A stretch of DNA of 13,251 nucleotides, taken from NCBI GenBank assembly GCA_035544835.1, contig DASZZV010000238.1, positions 1 through 13,251 on the forward strand, given 5' to 3'. The position numbers and the translations under genes are program-made. Shown here piece by piece: positions 1 to 7,368 of this stretch (positions within the stretch are counted from its first letter, which is position 1; every line of letters starts with the position of its first letter). This stretch comes from DASZZV01 sp035544835 (GTDB taxonomy: Bacteria; Acidobacteriota; Thermoanaerobaculia; Gp7-AA8). A model generated the notes under the pieces. The model was not told where the DNA came from. It saw only the letters and a list, made by a program, of their open reading frames with translations, and did not search any database.

Positions 1-454
1 CCGGAATCGAATTGCCGAGCTGTTCCCCATCAAACTTCAGCGCCTCGGTCGACAGCTCCATTCCATCGCTCGAAGTGAGCTGCACCTTGCCGTTGATCTC
101 AGCCTGCTTGGTCTCTTTTTGAAACTGGGCCTGGTCGCATGTCACCTCGAAGGTCTGACCGTTGTTGCGGTAGATCGTGAGGTGAACATCCTCGAGCGTG
201 TACCAGCCGTTCTCGAGTCCGATGGTGCGCCGTGCCTTGATATGCAGCGCCATTTTTCCACCGATGGTCTGCGTGTCATCGAAAGTCTCGAGAACCATCT
301 GCGGCTTTCCAGGACGGATCGGTGACTTCACAGGCTGGTCCGTTGTGGTCCTCGGAGGCTTGCCGTGCTTTTTATAGCTGATGCCGATCAGGACGATAAA
401 AGCTACGAACGCGATCGGCAGCAGAATGCGGAGAGTCTTTACAGTGCGCTGCAT
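1..454 (-). CDS. lptC: LptC-like LPS export protein, partial (C-terminus beyond the window)
   Basis: About 151 residues are visible before the gene runs off the left edge; full LptC proteins are near 190 aa. The reading frame starts with a basic N-terminus (MQRTVKTLR), then one hydrophobic segment at about residues 9-26 (ILLPIAFVAFIVLIGISY), typical of the single membrane anchor of LptC. The rest looks like a periplasmic beta-jellyroll: alternating polar and hydrophobic strands, with the tail pattern INGKVQLTSSDGMELSTEAL that resembles the LptC/OstA repeat (V.L....G..L.TE.L). LptC bridges the LptB2FG ABC transporter to LptA during LPS export across the periplasm. The ATG at 454 lies 2 nt after the recJ stop (TGA-CG-ATG), so translation is probably coupled to recJ. 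No Shine-Dalgarno is visible. The family call rests on topology and motif flavour, so another LptA/LptC-fold protein is possible. Confidence 0.72.
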   Translation of the reverse strand, partial: MQRTVKTLRILLPIAFVAFIVLIGISYKKHGKPPRTTTDQPVKSPIRPGKPQMVLETFDDTQTIGGKMALHIKARRTIGLENGWYTLEDVHLTIYRNNGQTFEVTCDQAQFQKETKQAEINGKVQLTSSDGMELSTEALKFDGEQLGNSIP

Positions 455-456
455 CG

Positions 457-2178
457 TCAATGGGAGGAACAGGATGCTTGTTGTTTTCGTTCCGCGAACG
501 GCGCTCCGCCGGCCGGGGCGAGGTCGACGATCGAGGCGCGGTACCCTTCCTGTCTAAAATGGTCGGGCTCCAATTGAAAGGCGATATCGAGACAATCGCC
601 TTCGCTGACGTGGAGCCCGAGACGCACCAGCGAGGGCCAGAGAACTGCCCTCAGCCGATGGTCGTTCTCGCGGAGCTGTAACTCGAAGCAGGAGGCGCTG
701 AACTCGCGGATCCGCTCCACTCTCACGTTCCGAGCCACGAAGACGGGTTGAAGATTTCCAGCTCCAAAAGGCTCCATCTGCTGGTGCTCTGCAAAGAACG
801 TGGCGCTGATGTCACCCAGACTCACCAGACTCTCGATATCCAGCGAGCGCACCAGCCGGTCGGGATACCTGTCCGATGTGAGCGCTTTCAAACGCTCGCG
901 GATAGGCTCGAGGTTCTCGAGAGGGAACGAGAAGCCGCAGGCGTAGTCGTGTCCCCCGAAATGCTCGAACAGATCGGCGACTCCGGAGAGCAGCTCGTGC
1001 AGATTGACCGCGCGGACGCTGCGCCCCGAACCGACAACCTGCTGCCCATTGATGCTGGCTACCAGTGTGGGACGGTGATAGCGATTGGCAATGCGGCTGG
1101 CGCAGAGGCCGAGCACTCCCTTATGCCATCCCTCACCTGCGACGATGAGAATCTGGTCCGATGGAACCACCTGTTCTTCCGCAGCCGAGAGAACCTCTTT
1201 CTCGATGGTTTGACGCAGATGGTTCAGGCGATTGAGCTCGAGCACGATCGGAAGCGCATCGGCCTGTGAAGCAGCCCCAAAGAGATCGATGGCTGTATCA
1301 GCCGACGCCAGACGCCCGGCAGCGTTGATGCGCGGGCCGATCTTGAAGCCGACATCCTGAGATCGCAATGGCCTGTTGCCGAGCCCGTTCACGGACAGGA
1401 GTGCCCGAAGTCCTGGATTCCGCACGTCGCTCAGTCCGCGGAGACCGAGCAGAGCGATCGTTCTGTTCTCACCCGTCAGCGGCGCGACATCGGCGATGGT
1501 CCCGATCGCTGCGATCTTCAGCAAGGAGTGGATCGACATCGTCGATCCACTCTTCTGCAGCAGCGCGCAGCACAACTTGAAAGCGACGCCAACGCCAGCC
1601 AGGTCCTTGTAGGGGTACTCGCACCCATCTACTTTGGGATTCAACACAGCTGCCGCCTCGGGGAGAATCCCCGGCGGTAGATGGTGATCTGTAATGATCA
1701 CATCGATGCCCATCTCGATCGCTTTCTGCACCGGCTCGACCGAGGTGATCCCACAGTCGACCGTGATCACCAGGCCGACCTTGCGCTCGGTCAGAACCCG
1801 CTCGATCACCTCGATCTTGAGCCCGTATCCATCGTAGAGACGATGCGGAACGACATGGGCGACCACGGCCCCGAGCCGCCGCAGCACCGTGGTCAGCAGG
1901 ACGATGGAGGTAACGCCATCGACGTCGTAGTCACCGTAGATGAGAATCGATTCCTGATCGCGAATCGCCCGCGAAATTCGATCGCAGGCATGGGCCATCC
2001 CGGCGATCAGCCAGGGATCATGGAGATCGTCGAGGTTCGGCTCGAGAAAAAGGCGCAGCGCTTCGGAATCGATGACTTCCCTGCGCCCCAGCATCGCACG
2101 GGTGATTGGCGAGCCAGAGCTCGGGTCGGGAAGGCCGGTCGGATCGTCGAGGACGATCCATTGGTCATGAATGGGCAT
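457..2178 (-). CDS. recJ: Single-stranded-DNA 5'-3' exonuclease RecJ (DHH family)
   Basis: RecJ degrades single-stranded DNA 5' to 3' in recombination (RecF pathway), mismatch repair and base excision repair. From the chosen start the protein is 573 aa, the usual RecJ size. Visible motifs in order: YGDYDVDG (81-88, metal-binding motif I), ITVDCGIT (138-145), ITDHH (162-166, the DHH signature), LAGVGVAFKL (193-202), GPRINAAGRL (281-290), and the DHHA1 part with KGVLGL (353-358), GSGRS (383-387) and GGHDYACGFS (408-417). The C-terminal OB-like part contains PFGAGNLQPVF (470-480). The open frame extends 42 codons upstream, to 2304, but those codons are a translation of the palindromic repeat at 2189-2320 and carry no RecJ similarity. 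The ATG at 2178 (MPIHDQWIVLDD) is therefore preferred. It follows accA on the same strand and precedes lptC by 2 nt. Confidence 0.95.
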   Translation of the reverse strand: MPIHDQWIVLDDPTGLPDPSSGSPITRAMLGRREVIDSEALRLFLEPNLDDLHDPWLIAGMAHACDRISRAIRDQESILIYGDYDVDGVTSIVLLTTVLRRLGAVVAHVVPHRLYDGYGLKIEVIERVLTERKVGLVITVDCGITSVEPVQKAIEMGIDVIITDHHLPPGILPEAAAVLNPKVDGCEYPYKDLAGVGVAFKLCCALLQKSGSTMSIHSLLKIAAIGTIADVAPLTGENRTIALLGLRGLSDVRNPGLRALLSVNGLGNRPLRSQDVGFKIGPRINAAGRLASADTAIDLFGAASQADALPIVLELNRLNHLRQTIEKEVLSAAEEQVVPSDQILIVAGEGWHKGVLGLCASRIANRYHRPTLVASINGQQVVGSGRSVRAVNLHELLSGVADLFEHFGGHDYACGFSFPLENLEPIRERLKALTSDRYPDRLVRSLDIESLVSLGDISATFFAEHQQMEPFGAGNLQPVFVARNVRVERIREFSASCFELQLRENDHRLRAVLWPSLVRLGLHVSEGDCLDIAFQLEPDHFRQEGYRASIVDLAPAGGAPFAERKQQASCSSH

Positions 2179-2188
2179 GGGAGAGCTG

Positions 2189-2320
2189 TCGGATGTCAGA
2201 TATCGGATGTCAAAGGCTGGATGTAAGAAGCTGAAGTCAGCGACGGGCCGATGTGTCATCCCGAGCCGCAGCGAGGGATGACACATACTCGCGTTATCTG
2301 ACATCTGACATCTGACAATC
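2189..2320. repeat. Palindromic intergenic element between accA and recJ
   Basis: The gap between the accA stop and the recJ start is almost wholly palindromic. At its centre, 2251-2286 is a perfect hairpin with a 12-bp stem (ATGTGTCATCCC / GGGATGACACAT) and a 12-nt loop carrying GAGCCGCAGCGA. The flanks hold tandem and inverted copies of a GATGTCAGA/TCTGACATC word: about 2190-2212 on the left, and three copies at 2295-2318 on the right. The hairpin core is the same family as the repeats at 12981-13007 and 13101-13224. In the accA-recJ transcript it would fold just after the accA stop and end about 10 nt before the recJ start, so it could attenuate recJ or stabilise the accA message. That effect is inference. 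Confidence 0.8.
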
Positions 2321-2324
2321 TATC

Positions 2325-3275
2325 TCATCTAATCTCAAACATCCCCATCTTACGGAACTTCTTGTAACGCTCTTCAGGCAGTAGATTCGGCTTGATCTTC
2401 TGCATCTCTTTGAGGGCTCGCTGCAGGAAGGGCTTGAGGAGTGCCGCAGCGCCGGCCGGGTCGGAGTGAGCGCCGCCGTCCGGCTCGGGGACGACCTCGT
2501 CGATGACCTCGAGGGCCTTGAGGTCGGGGGCGGTGATCTTCATGGCCTGGGCCGCATCCTGGGCCGCGGCGGGGTTCTTCCAGAGGATGGCGGCGCAACC
2601 CTCCGGAGAGATGACTGAATAGATCGAGTTCTGCAACATCAGGATCCGATCGCCGACTCCCAGTGCCAGCGCTCCCCCGCTTCCGCCCTCGCCCGTTACG
2701 GTGACGATGATCGGGACGGTGAGCCCGGACATCTCCTCCAGATTCACGGCAATCGCCTCGGCCTGTCCCCTCTCCTCGGCGCCGACTCCGGGATAGGCGC
2801 CGGGAGTGTCGATGAAGGTGAAGATCGGACGCCGGAACTTCTCGGCCATCTTCATGATCCGCAAAGCCTTCCGGTAGCCCTCGGGGCGAGGCATGCCGAA
2901 ATTCCGTGTGATCTTTTCTTTGGTGTCGCGACCCTTCTGATGACCTAGAACGGCGCACTGCTGGCCGTCGAACGAGGCGAAGCCGCAGACAATTGCGGCG
3001 TCGTCGCCGAATTTGCGATCGCCGTGAAGCTCGACGAAGTCCTCGAAGAGAAAGGAGATGAAATCGAGTGGGTAAGGGCGCAGCGGATGCCGGGCCACGA
3101 GAGTCTTCTGCCAGGGCGATAAATTCGAGTAAACCTCACGGGAGACTTTCAGGAGTCGCCCTTCGAGCTCTTTGATGCGCAAAGAGTGATCGTTTTCGGC
3201 GTCCTGAACGAGCTCCTCGATCTCTCGCCGGATGGTCAGGATCGGCTCTTCGAACTGAGTCGGGTCGCTGCTCAT
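2325..3275 (-). CDS. accA: Acetyl-CoA carboxylase carboxyltransferase subunit alpha
   Basis: AccA and AccD form the carboxyltransferase that moves the carboxyl group from carboxybiotin to acetyl-CoA, giving malonyl-CoA for fatty-acid synthesis. At 316 aa it is the normal length. Residues 1-60 are the helical N-terminal region (IKELEGRLLKVSREVYSNLSPWQKTLVARHP). The crotonase-like core follows: HGDRKFGDDAAIVCGFA (84-100), GHQKGRDTKEKITRNFGM (111-128), PEGYRKALRIMKMAEKF (131-147), the oxyanion-hole region FIDTPGAYPGVGAEERGQ (154-171), GEGGSGGALALGVGD (195-209) and YSVISPEGCAAILW (219-232). The ATG at 3275 gives the standard N-terminus. No Shine-Dalgarno is seen; the upstream 9 nt follow a TAGGGT word. 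No accD is present in the window. The end abuts the palindromic element before recJ. Confidence 0.97.
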   Translation of the reverse strand: MSSDPTQFEEPILTIRREIEELVQDAENDHSLRIKELEGRLLKVSREVYSNLSPWQKTLVARHPLRPYPLDFISFLFEDFVELHGDRKFGDDAAIVCGFASFDGQQCAVLGHQKGRDTKEKITRNFGMPRPEGYRKALRIMKMAEKFRRPIFTFIDTPGAYPGVGAEERGQAEAIAVNLEEMSGLTVPIIVTVTGEGGSGGALALGVGDRILMLQNSIYSVISPEGCAAILWKNPAAAQDAAQAMKITAPDLKALEVIDEVVPEPDGGAHSDPAGAAALLKPFLQRALKEMQKIKPNLLPEERYKKFRKMGMFEIR

Positions 3276-3389
3276 AGAAGCCGGACCCTAACAAATGGTC
3301 CCGGAGGCGTCAAATGGTGCAGCAGCATCCAGCGGAAAGTAGAAGGCTGAGATCTAGCGAGGCCGCGCCTCAGACCCCGACGAGAATTT

Positions 3390-3558
3390 CTAACCGACCT
3401 AGGATCAAAGGCCGGGCACGGGCGCAGGCACAGGCACGGGCACGGGAAAGTCAAAACCCGAGGACGGGCGGTAGGAGAATTGCGATCGGTCGTGCCCGGA
3501 TTGTCGGTTTTGACCCTCCCGTGCCCAGTGCCCGCTCCCGTGCCCATGCCCGGCCTTT
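3390..3558. repeat. GGCACG-rich long inverted repeat in the accA upstream gap
   Basis: The gap 3276-3627 (352 nt) has no convincing gene. Its main content is an imperfect inverted repeat. The left arm, about 3406-3456, starts AAAGGCCGGGCACGGG and continues with degenerate GGCACG/GGCGCA hexamers to AGTCAAAAC. The right arm, about 3505-3558, is the reverse complement, from GGTTTTGACC to CGGCCTTTT. A loop of roughly 48 nt separates the arms. The segment 3390-3422, just left of and overlapping the left arm, recurs in inverse orientation at 8983-9014. The reverse strand has a short open frame ending in alternating Gly-His and Pro-Val residues, which is just the hexamer repeat translated. The repeat lies between divergent accA and the hypothetical gene at 3628, so it may overlap their promoters. 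Confidence 0.78.
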
Positions 3559-3617
3559 TCTTGGAGCTCTTCGAGCTGCTGACTTGATTTTCCCCTGAGA
3601 ATCGAAACAATGCAGTC

Positions 3618-3621
3618 GAGG
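3618..3621 (+). promoter_or_regulatory. Shine-Dalgarno of the 174-aa hypothetical gene
   Basis: GAGG lies 6 nt before the ATG at 3628. It is one of few good Shine-Dalgarno matches in the window and supports this start over the internal ATG at 3658. Confidence 0.6.
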
Positions 3622-3627
3622 TAACTC

Positions 3628-4152
3628 ATGACCCTGACCCCAATCTCGCCGGAAATCATGCGTCACATCCCGGCGCTCCCTGTCCTCCAGGAGTTGATTC
3701 GAGGGGACCTGCGACGACGCGTCGATATCCTCTGGCTATCGGCTCACAGCCACACCCGTCCCGGCCTCGAAGACAGCCGGCGGGCCATCGACCATCAACT
3801 GAACTCCATCGCCCATTGGCTCGACCGGATCGCCGACGCGACCCACGTGGCCAGACGATCGGGTCACCACCCTTCGGATCTCAAGGGGCGTCTCGACGCT
3901 GCCTTTGCTCAGGCCGGTGAGGCGCTGGCCATGCTGCGCGACGACGATTACCGGCGCCGGACTCCTTTCCATCACTTCGATCGCTCACGCTCGGAGAGCA
4001 TCGTCGGAGCCTTCGTCGTGCTCGGCTGCAAGATCGAGAAGGCAATCGAGCTCGTCGAGCAGATCGATCCCGACATCCGATTCAAAGTGAACGAGAGCAT
4101 CTATCCGACGATGCCGGCGAGGATCGACGCGGAACTGCCGGTCACGGCGTAA
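3628..4152 (+). CDS. Hypothetical protein, helical, 174 aa
   Basis: I do not recognise the family. The protein is soluble-looking, with no signal peptide or membrane segment, and mostly helical by composition. It has a run of Arg/Asp-rich helices (ELIRGDLRRRVDILWLSAH, residues 22-40; AIDHQLNSIAHWLDRIADATHVAR, 53-76). His residues cluster in HPSDLKG (81-87) and FHHFDRSRSES (114-124), and there is a VLGCKIEKAIELVEQIDPDIRFKV segment at 131-154. Evidence that it is real: a Shine-Dalgarno 6 nt upstream, full-length GC-rich coding character, and a protein sequence that does not read as translated repeats. It is divergent from accA and convergent with priA, and palindrome D1 lies between it and priA. 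The single Cys and scattered His residues suggest no clear metal site, so no function is assigned. Confidence 0.68.
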   Translation: MTLTPISPEIMRHIPALPVLQELIRGDLRRRVDILWLSAHSHTRPGLEDSRRAIDHQLNSIAHWLDRIADATHVARRSGHHPSDLKGRLDAAFAQAGEALAMLRDDDYRRRTPFHHFDRSRSESIVGAFVVLGCKIEKAIELVEQIDPDIRFKVNESIYPTMPARIDAELPVTA

Positions 4153-4181
4153 GAACGGCAGCAGGCCATGTGGTCGACCTG

Positions 4182-4322
4182 CGGAGTGGCGACATCCTGT
4201 CGCCTGGCCCGACGGCGTCCCGCGCCGTCGCCCTTCCCAGCACATCGCGAAACCGGATCGGCGCCACAAGAACGGCGGCGCGGGACGCCGCCGGGCCAGG
4301 CGGCAGAGATGCCGCCACTCCG
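4182..4322. repeat. Large palindromic repeat D, copy 1
   Basis: A 141-bp element starting CGGAGTGGC and ending GCCACTCCG. Each arm is about 50 nt and holds two hairpins of its own: GGCGACA-TCC-TGTCGCC at 4188-4204, and GGCGGCA-GAGA-TGCCGCC at 4299-4316 in the other arm, with a GC-rich GACGGCGTCCCGCGCCGTC-type hairpin inside each. The central part (about 4232-4270) is unrelated to that of copy 2 at 8116-8250, while the arms match closely. It sits between the stop codons of the convergent hypothetical gene (4152) and priA (4340), where it could act as a two-way terminator although no T-run follows. Confidence 0.9.
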
Positions 4323-4339
4323 GCTGTGTCCGGCCACTA

Positions 4340-6781
4340 CTACAGGATGTTGATTGGATCGACGTCCACGACCATCTCGACTCCTCGAAATGAGAAGGCG
4401 CGGATTACTTTCTCCACGGCCTGACGTAATGCCTGCCGTTGCGCGCTCCGCACCAGAATCTGAAAACGATAGACCCCTTTGATCCGGGCCAGCGGCGCCG
4501 GGGCAGGTCCCTGGATACGGACATCTCTGATCGCCGCAACCTCCCGCTCCAACTCCTCCCCCGCCGATGTCGAGGCTTGCTCGACCTTGAGAGCGTCTTC
4601 GCCTCGAAAGAGTAGCGCGATCATCGTGCTGAAAGGGGGATAACGGAACCGTTTTCGAAACTCGATCTCGGCATGGAAGAAGGCGTTGTAGTCGTGACGC
4701 AGGGCATGCTGAATGGCGTAGTGGTTTGGAAAGGCAGATTGAATGTAGACATGACCCGCCAGCTCGCCGCGGCCGGCGCGCCCGGCGACCTGAGTCAGCA
4801 GGTAGAACGTTTTCTCCGCCGAGCGGAAATCGGGATATCCCAGGATCGAGTCGGCGTTGATCACCGCCGTGGTAGTGACGTTGGGAAAATGATGACCCTT
4901 GCTGATCATCTGCGTGCCGATGAGCGCCTGAGAATCGCCGCGCTGGAAGCGGTCGAGAATGCGCACCAGCTCACCCTTTCGACGCGTTGAATCCCGGTCG
5001 AGCACGTCGACCGAAACTTTCGGGAAGTGCTGTCGAAAGCGTTCTTCGACCTTCTCGGTTCCGAACCCGATCGGTTGCAGGATCTCGCCCTGACAGGCCG
5101 GACATCGCAGGGGAATGGGCCGGCGAAATCCACAGTAGTGACAGACCAGCTGCCCGGCACGCCGGTGGACCGTCAACGTGACGCTGCAGTCCTTGCAGCG
5201 GAAGTCGTGCTCGCACTCCCGGCACAACAGAAAGGGCGCGTAGCCTCGCCGGTTCATCAGAATGACGGCCTGCTCGCCTTTCGCGAAGGTTCGCGTCAGC
5301 TCTTCCTGTAGCTTCCTGCTGAAAATGATCAGCCCGCGATCTTCCCGCTCTCCGCGCTCGCCTCGGATGTCGATCACCTCGGCCTCGGGGAGGCCGCGCG
5401 ACTCGACCCGATTGGTGAGGCGCAGCAGCCGATACTTTCCCCGCTCCGCGTTCTCGCGGCTCTCCAGGGAAGGCGTGGCCGACCCGAGGACGACCGGGAT
5501 TTTCTGCATTCTGGCGCGGACGACGGCCAGATCCCGCGCGTTGTAACGGGGACTCTCCTCCTGTTTGTACGCCCCGTCGCCTTCTTCGTCGACGATGAGG
5601 ATTCCGAGTCGCGGAAAGGGGGTGAAGAGCGCTGAGCGAGGTCCTACGGCGACGTCGACCTCGCCGCGGCGTGCGCGGGACCACTGATCGTGACGCTCGC
5701 TCGCCGACAGATTGCTGTGGAGGATGGCGATGCGATCACCGAAACGCTCCTTCATGCGAGCGGCCACGACTGGAGTGAGCGAGATCTCCGGGACGAGGAC
5801 GATAGCCTGCCCTCCCCTCTTTACTACTTCGCGAATGATCTCGATGTAAACCTCTGTCTTGCCGCTCCCCGTTACACCCTCCAGAAGAAAGGGGGAGAAG
5901 GTTCCGAGCACCCCGCGCACCGCCTCGATGGCCTCGCTCTGCTGCGGCGCGAGGACAAGCTCTCTTGCCGGCGGTTCTTCAAGCTCAGAGAAGAAGCCGT
6001 CCATGGAGTGGCGCCGCGCGCGCTTTTCGATGGTCACGACTCCCTTCTTCGCCAGGGAGTTCACCGAGGAGCTGCTGAGGCCCAATCCGTCCAGTGCACG
6101 AATCGGCAACTCGCCGTTTCGTTGTTCCAGTTTCTCGATGAGCAGGCGCTGGCCGTAACTGAGCTTCTCCGGGATCAGACGAGGATCGAGGAGGACGAAG
6201 CGATCGAAGCGAACGCCTTTCGCATCCTGAAGAGCGTCCGATATCGTAACCACGCCGGCGTCGCGAAGGCGGCGCAGCGAGCCTGCTGCTCCCTTCCCTG
6301 ACAGGAGAAGCCTGTCGTATTCGATGCCGCGTGTTCCAACGCTCTCCAGAAGTGCGAGATCGCCCTCCAGAAGAAGCCCCGCCGCGACGGCGGCAGCGGA
6401 GTCGATAGCAGGCTCGGCTCGCGTCACGCGACGCTTTCCCTTCGCGCTCAGGTTTGCTGGAAGGGCCACGCGCAGCATTTCCCCTAACGGTGCGATGTAG
6501 TACTCGGCGGCCCAGCGACAGAGTTCGATGATCTCGGGCAGAAGAGCCGGCTCGTCGAGATCGAGGACGGCGCGGACCTCCTTCACCCGCTTTCGATCGA
6601 TGGCCGTCTCGTCCGCGAAACCGACCACATAGGCCGTCATCCGCTTCGGACCCCACGGTACTTCCACGCGGCTCCCCAGCCTGACGAGATCCTTCAATGG
6701 GTCGGGAACCTCGTAAGTGAAGGTTCCGAGAACGGGAAGTGGAATTGCGACTTCGACGAATGCGGAGAGACCGGACGCCAT
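4340..6781 (-). CDS. priA: Primosomal protein N', replication-restart helicase PriA
   Basis: PriA is the 3'-5' superfamily-2 helicase that recognises stalled forks and reloads the replicative helicase. From the chosen start it is 813 aa. Residues 1-110 are the 3'-DNA-binding domain (VEVAIPLPVLGTFTYEVPD; GSRVEVPWGP). The helicase core has Walker A GVTGSGKT (302-309), VPEISLTP (330-337), ILHSNLS (353-359), motif II DEEGD (398-402), GSATPSLES (433-441), QMISKGHHFPNV (624-635) and TQVAGRAGRG (663-672). All eight zinc-ribbon cysteines are present: 520, 523, 529, 532, 547, 550, 560 and 563. Motif II is usually DEEH; here the His is Gly. The open frame runs 78 codons further upstream to 7015, but that part is translated repeat DNA (element A and part of B), so the ATG at 6781 is chosen. 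No Shine-Dalgarno is visible; TATTCT lies 8 nt before the ATG. Confidence 0.96.
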   Translation of the reverse strand: MASGLSAFVEVAIPLPVLGTFTYEVPDPLKDLVRLGSRVEVPWGPKRMTAYVVGFADETAIDRKRVKEVRAVLDLDEPALLPEIIELCRWAAEYYIAPLGEMLRVALPANLSAKGKRRVTRAEPAIDSAAAVAAGLLLEGDLALLESVGTRGIEYDRLLLSGKGAAGSLRRLRDAGVVTISDALQDAKGVRFDRFVLLDPRLIPEKLSYGQRLLIEKLEQRNGELPIRALDGLGLSSSSVNSLAKKGVVTIEKRARRHSMDGFFSELEEPPARELVLAPQQSEAIEAVRGVLGTFSPFLLEGVTGSGKTEVYIEIIREVVKRGGQAIVLVPEISLTPVVAARMKERFGDRIAILHSNLSASERHDQWSRARRGEVDVAVGPRSALFTPFPRLGILIVDEEGDGAYKQEESPRYNARDLAVVRARMQKIPVVLGSATPSLESRENAERGKYRLLRLTNRVESRGLPEAEVIDIRGERGEREDRGLIIFSRKLQEELTRTFAKGEQAVILMNRRGYAPFLLCRECEHDFRCKDCSVTLTVHRRAGQLVCHYCGFRRPIPLRCPACQGEILQPIGFGTEKVEERFRQHFPKVSVDVLDRDSTRRKGELVRILDRFQRGDSQALIGTQMISKGHHFPNVTTTAVINADSILGYPDFRSAEKTFYLLTQVAGRAGRGELAGHVYIQSAFPNHYAIQHALRHDYNAFFHAEIEFRKRFRYPPFSTMIALLFRGEDALKVEQASTSAGEELEREVAAIRDVRIQGPAPAPLARIKGVYRFQILVRSAQRQALRQAVEKVIRAFSFRGVEMVVDVDPINIL

Positions 6782-6814
6782 CGGGAAGGAGAATAGCCTG
6801 TGCGGCGGGCATCT

Positions 6815-6930
6815 GTGTGGCACAGGCACTCCTGCCTGTGTGCCGCGGCGTCGAGCCGCGGCGTTCCTTCGACGATTCACAGGGAGGTCGGCCTCGACGG
6901 CCGACACACAGGCAAGAGTGCCTGTGCCAC
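6815..6930. repeat. Palindromic repeat A upstream of priA
   Basis: Inverted 26-bp arms, 6817-6842 and 6905-6930, differ at one base. Each arm is itself a hairpin with 8-bp stem and 4-nt loop: CACAGGCA-CTCC-TGCCTGTG at 6821-6840 and CACAGGCA-AGAG-TGCCTGTG at 6907-6926. Between them are two further hairpins: GCCGCGGC with loop GTCGA (6842-6862) and GTCGGCC with loop TCGAC (6887-6905). Their loops are complementary. A 20-nt copy of the right arm recurs at 7245-7264. The element starts about 34 nt upstream of the priA start. Confidence 0.9.
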
Positions 6931-6950
6931 GAGTTTCGCCAGTCGTGGGC

Positions 6951-7208
6951 GGCCCGGAGGGCCAGTAAGCTGGTAGCCAGTGGTGAGCGAAGCGAACCAC
7001 TGGACGCGGGATCATAACGATTCCTTTTTGTAGAGCCCCGGCAGGGGCGCGAGCGATCGACAGAAGGGGGCGTCCAATCGAGGCATCCGCTGGCGGCTTT
7101 CGCCCCTGCCGGGGCTCGGTGAAACTTCAAGCAAATGATTGATTCGTGACGTCTTCCAGTGGTTCGCTTCGCTCACCACTGGCTACCAGCTCTTCGGCCC
7201 TCCGGGCC
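6951..7208. repeat. Inverted repeat pair B enclosing palindrome C
   Basis: Outer arms 6951-7004 and 7155-7208 are 54 bp each and match at 50 positions as reverse complements. Each contains an inner hairpin, CCAGTGGT / ACCACTGG. Nested within is palindrome C: perfect 17-bp arms at 7033-7049 and 7101-7117, each holding the small hairpin GCCCC-GGCA-GGGGC or its complement. A half copy of C with one changed base lies at 9525-9541. The stretch between priA and udg (6782-7368) contains no convincing gene; its sequence is these repeats plus about 100 nt at 7267-7368 in which I see nothing recognisable. Confidence 0.88.
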
Positions 7209-7220
7209 TGGCCTCACACA

Positions 7221-7264
7221 CCGGGCTCCGCCCGGAGCTATACGGGCAAGAGTGCCTGTGCCAC
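7221..7264. repeat. Small hairpin and half copy of repeat A
   Basis: CCGGGC-TCC-GCCCGG at 7221-7235 is a perfect 6-bp hairpin. At 7245-7264 a 20-nt segment is identical to 6911-6930, the right arm of repeat A, in the same orientation. No partner arm is present nearby, so this is a solo or decayed copy. Confidence 0.75.
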
Positions 7265-7368
7265 ACAAAAGGCCGATCTCGCCTGTCCCGACCAGCGCGA
7301 AACCCTGCGAGAAATGTGGGTTAGGGCGCAGCCGCGGCCCTGCGTCATGGCGGACGGAGAGCCGGCGC

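Noticed and set aside
2179..2304. N-terminal extension of recJ
   Set aside because: The 42 codons are a translation of the palindromic repeat in the accA-recJ gap and have no RecJ character.
3405..3659. Minus-strand 84-aa frame with Gly-His and Pro-Val runs
   Set aside because: It is the GGCACG hexamer inverted repeat read as protein; no conserved domain is visible, although a decayed C-terminal gene fragment cannot be excluded.
4182..4322. Classical rho-independent terminator
   Set aside because: Strong hairpins but no T-run on either side; it is better described as a repeat element that may incidentally terminate.
6782..7015. N-terminal extension of priA
   Set aside because: These codons translate repeats A and B; the conserved PriA N-terminus begins at 6781.
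5985..7130. Long minus-strand open frame of 381 codons
   Set aside because: It is a shifted frame within priA and its upstream repeats; the product is Arg/Ser-rich with no motifs, as expected for a GC-rich shadow frame.
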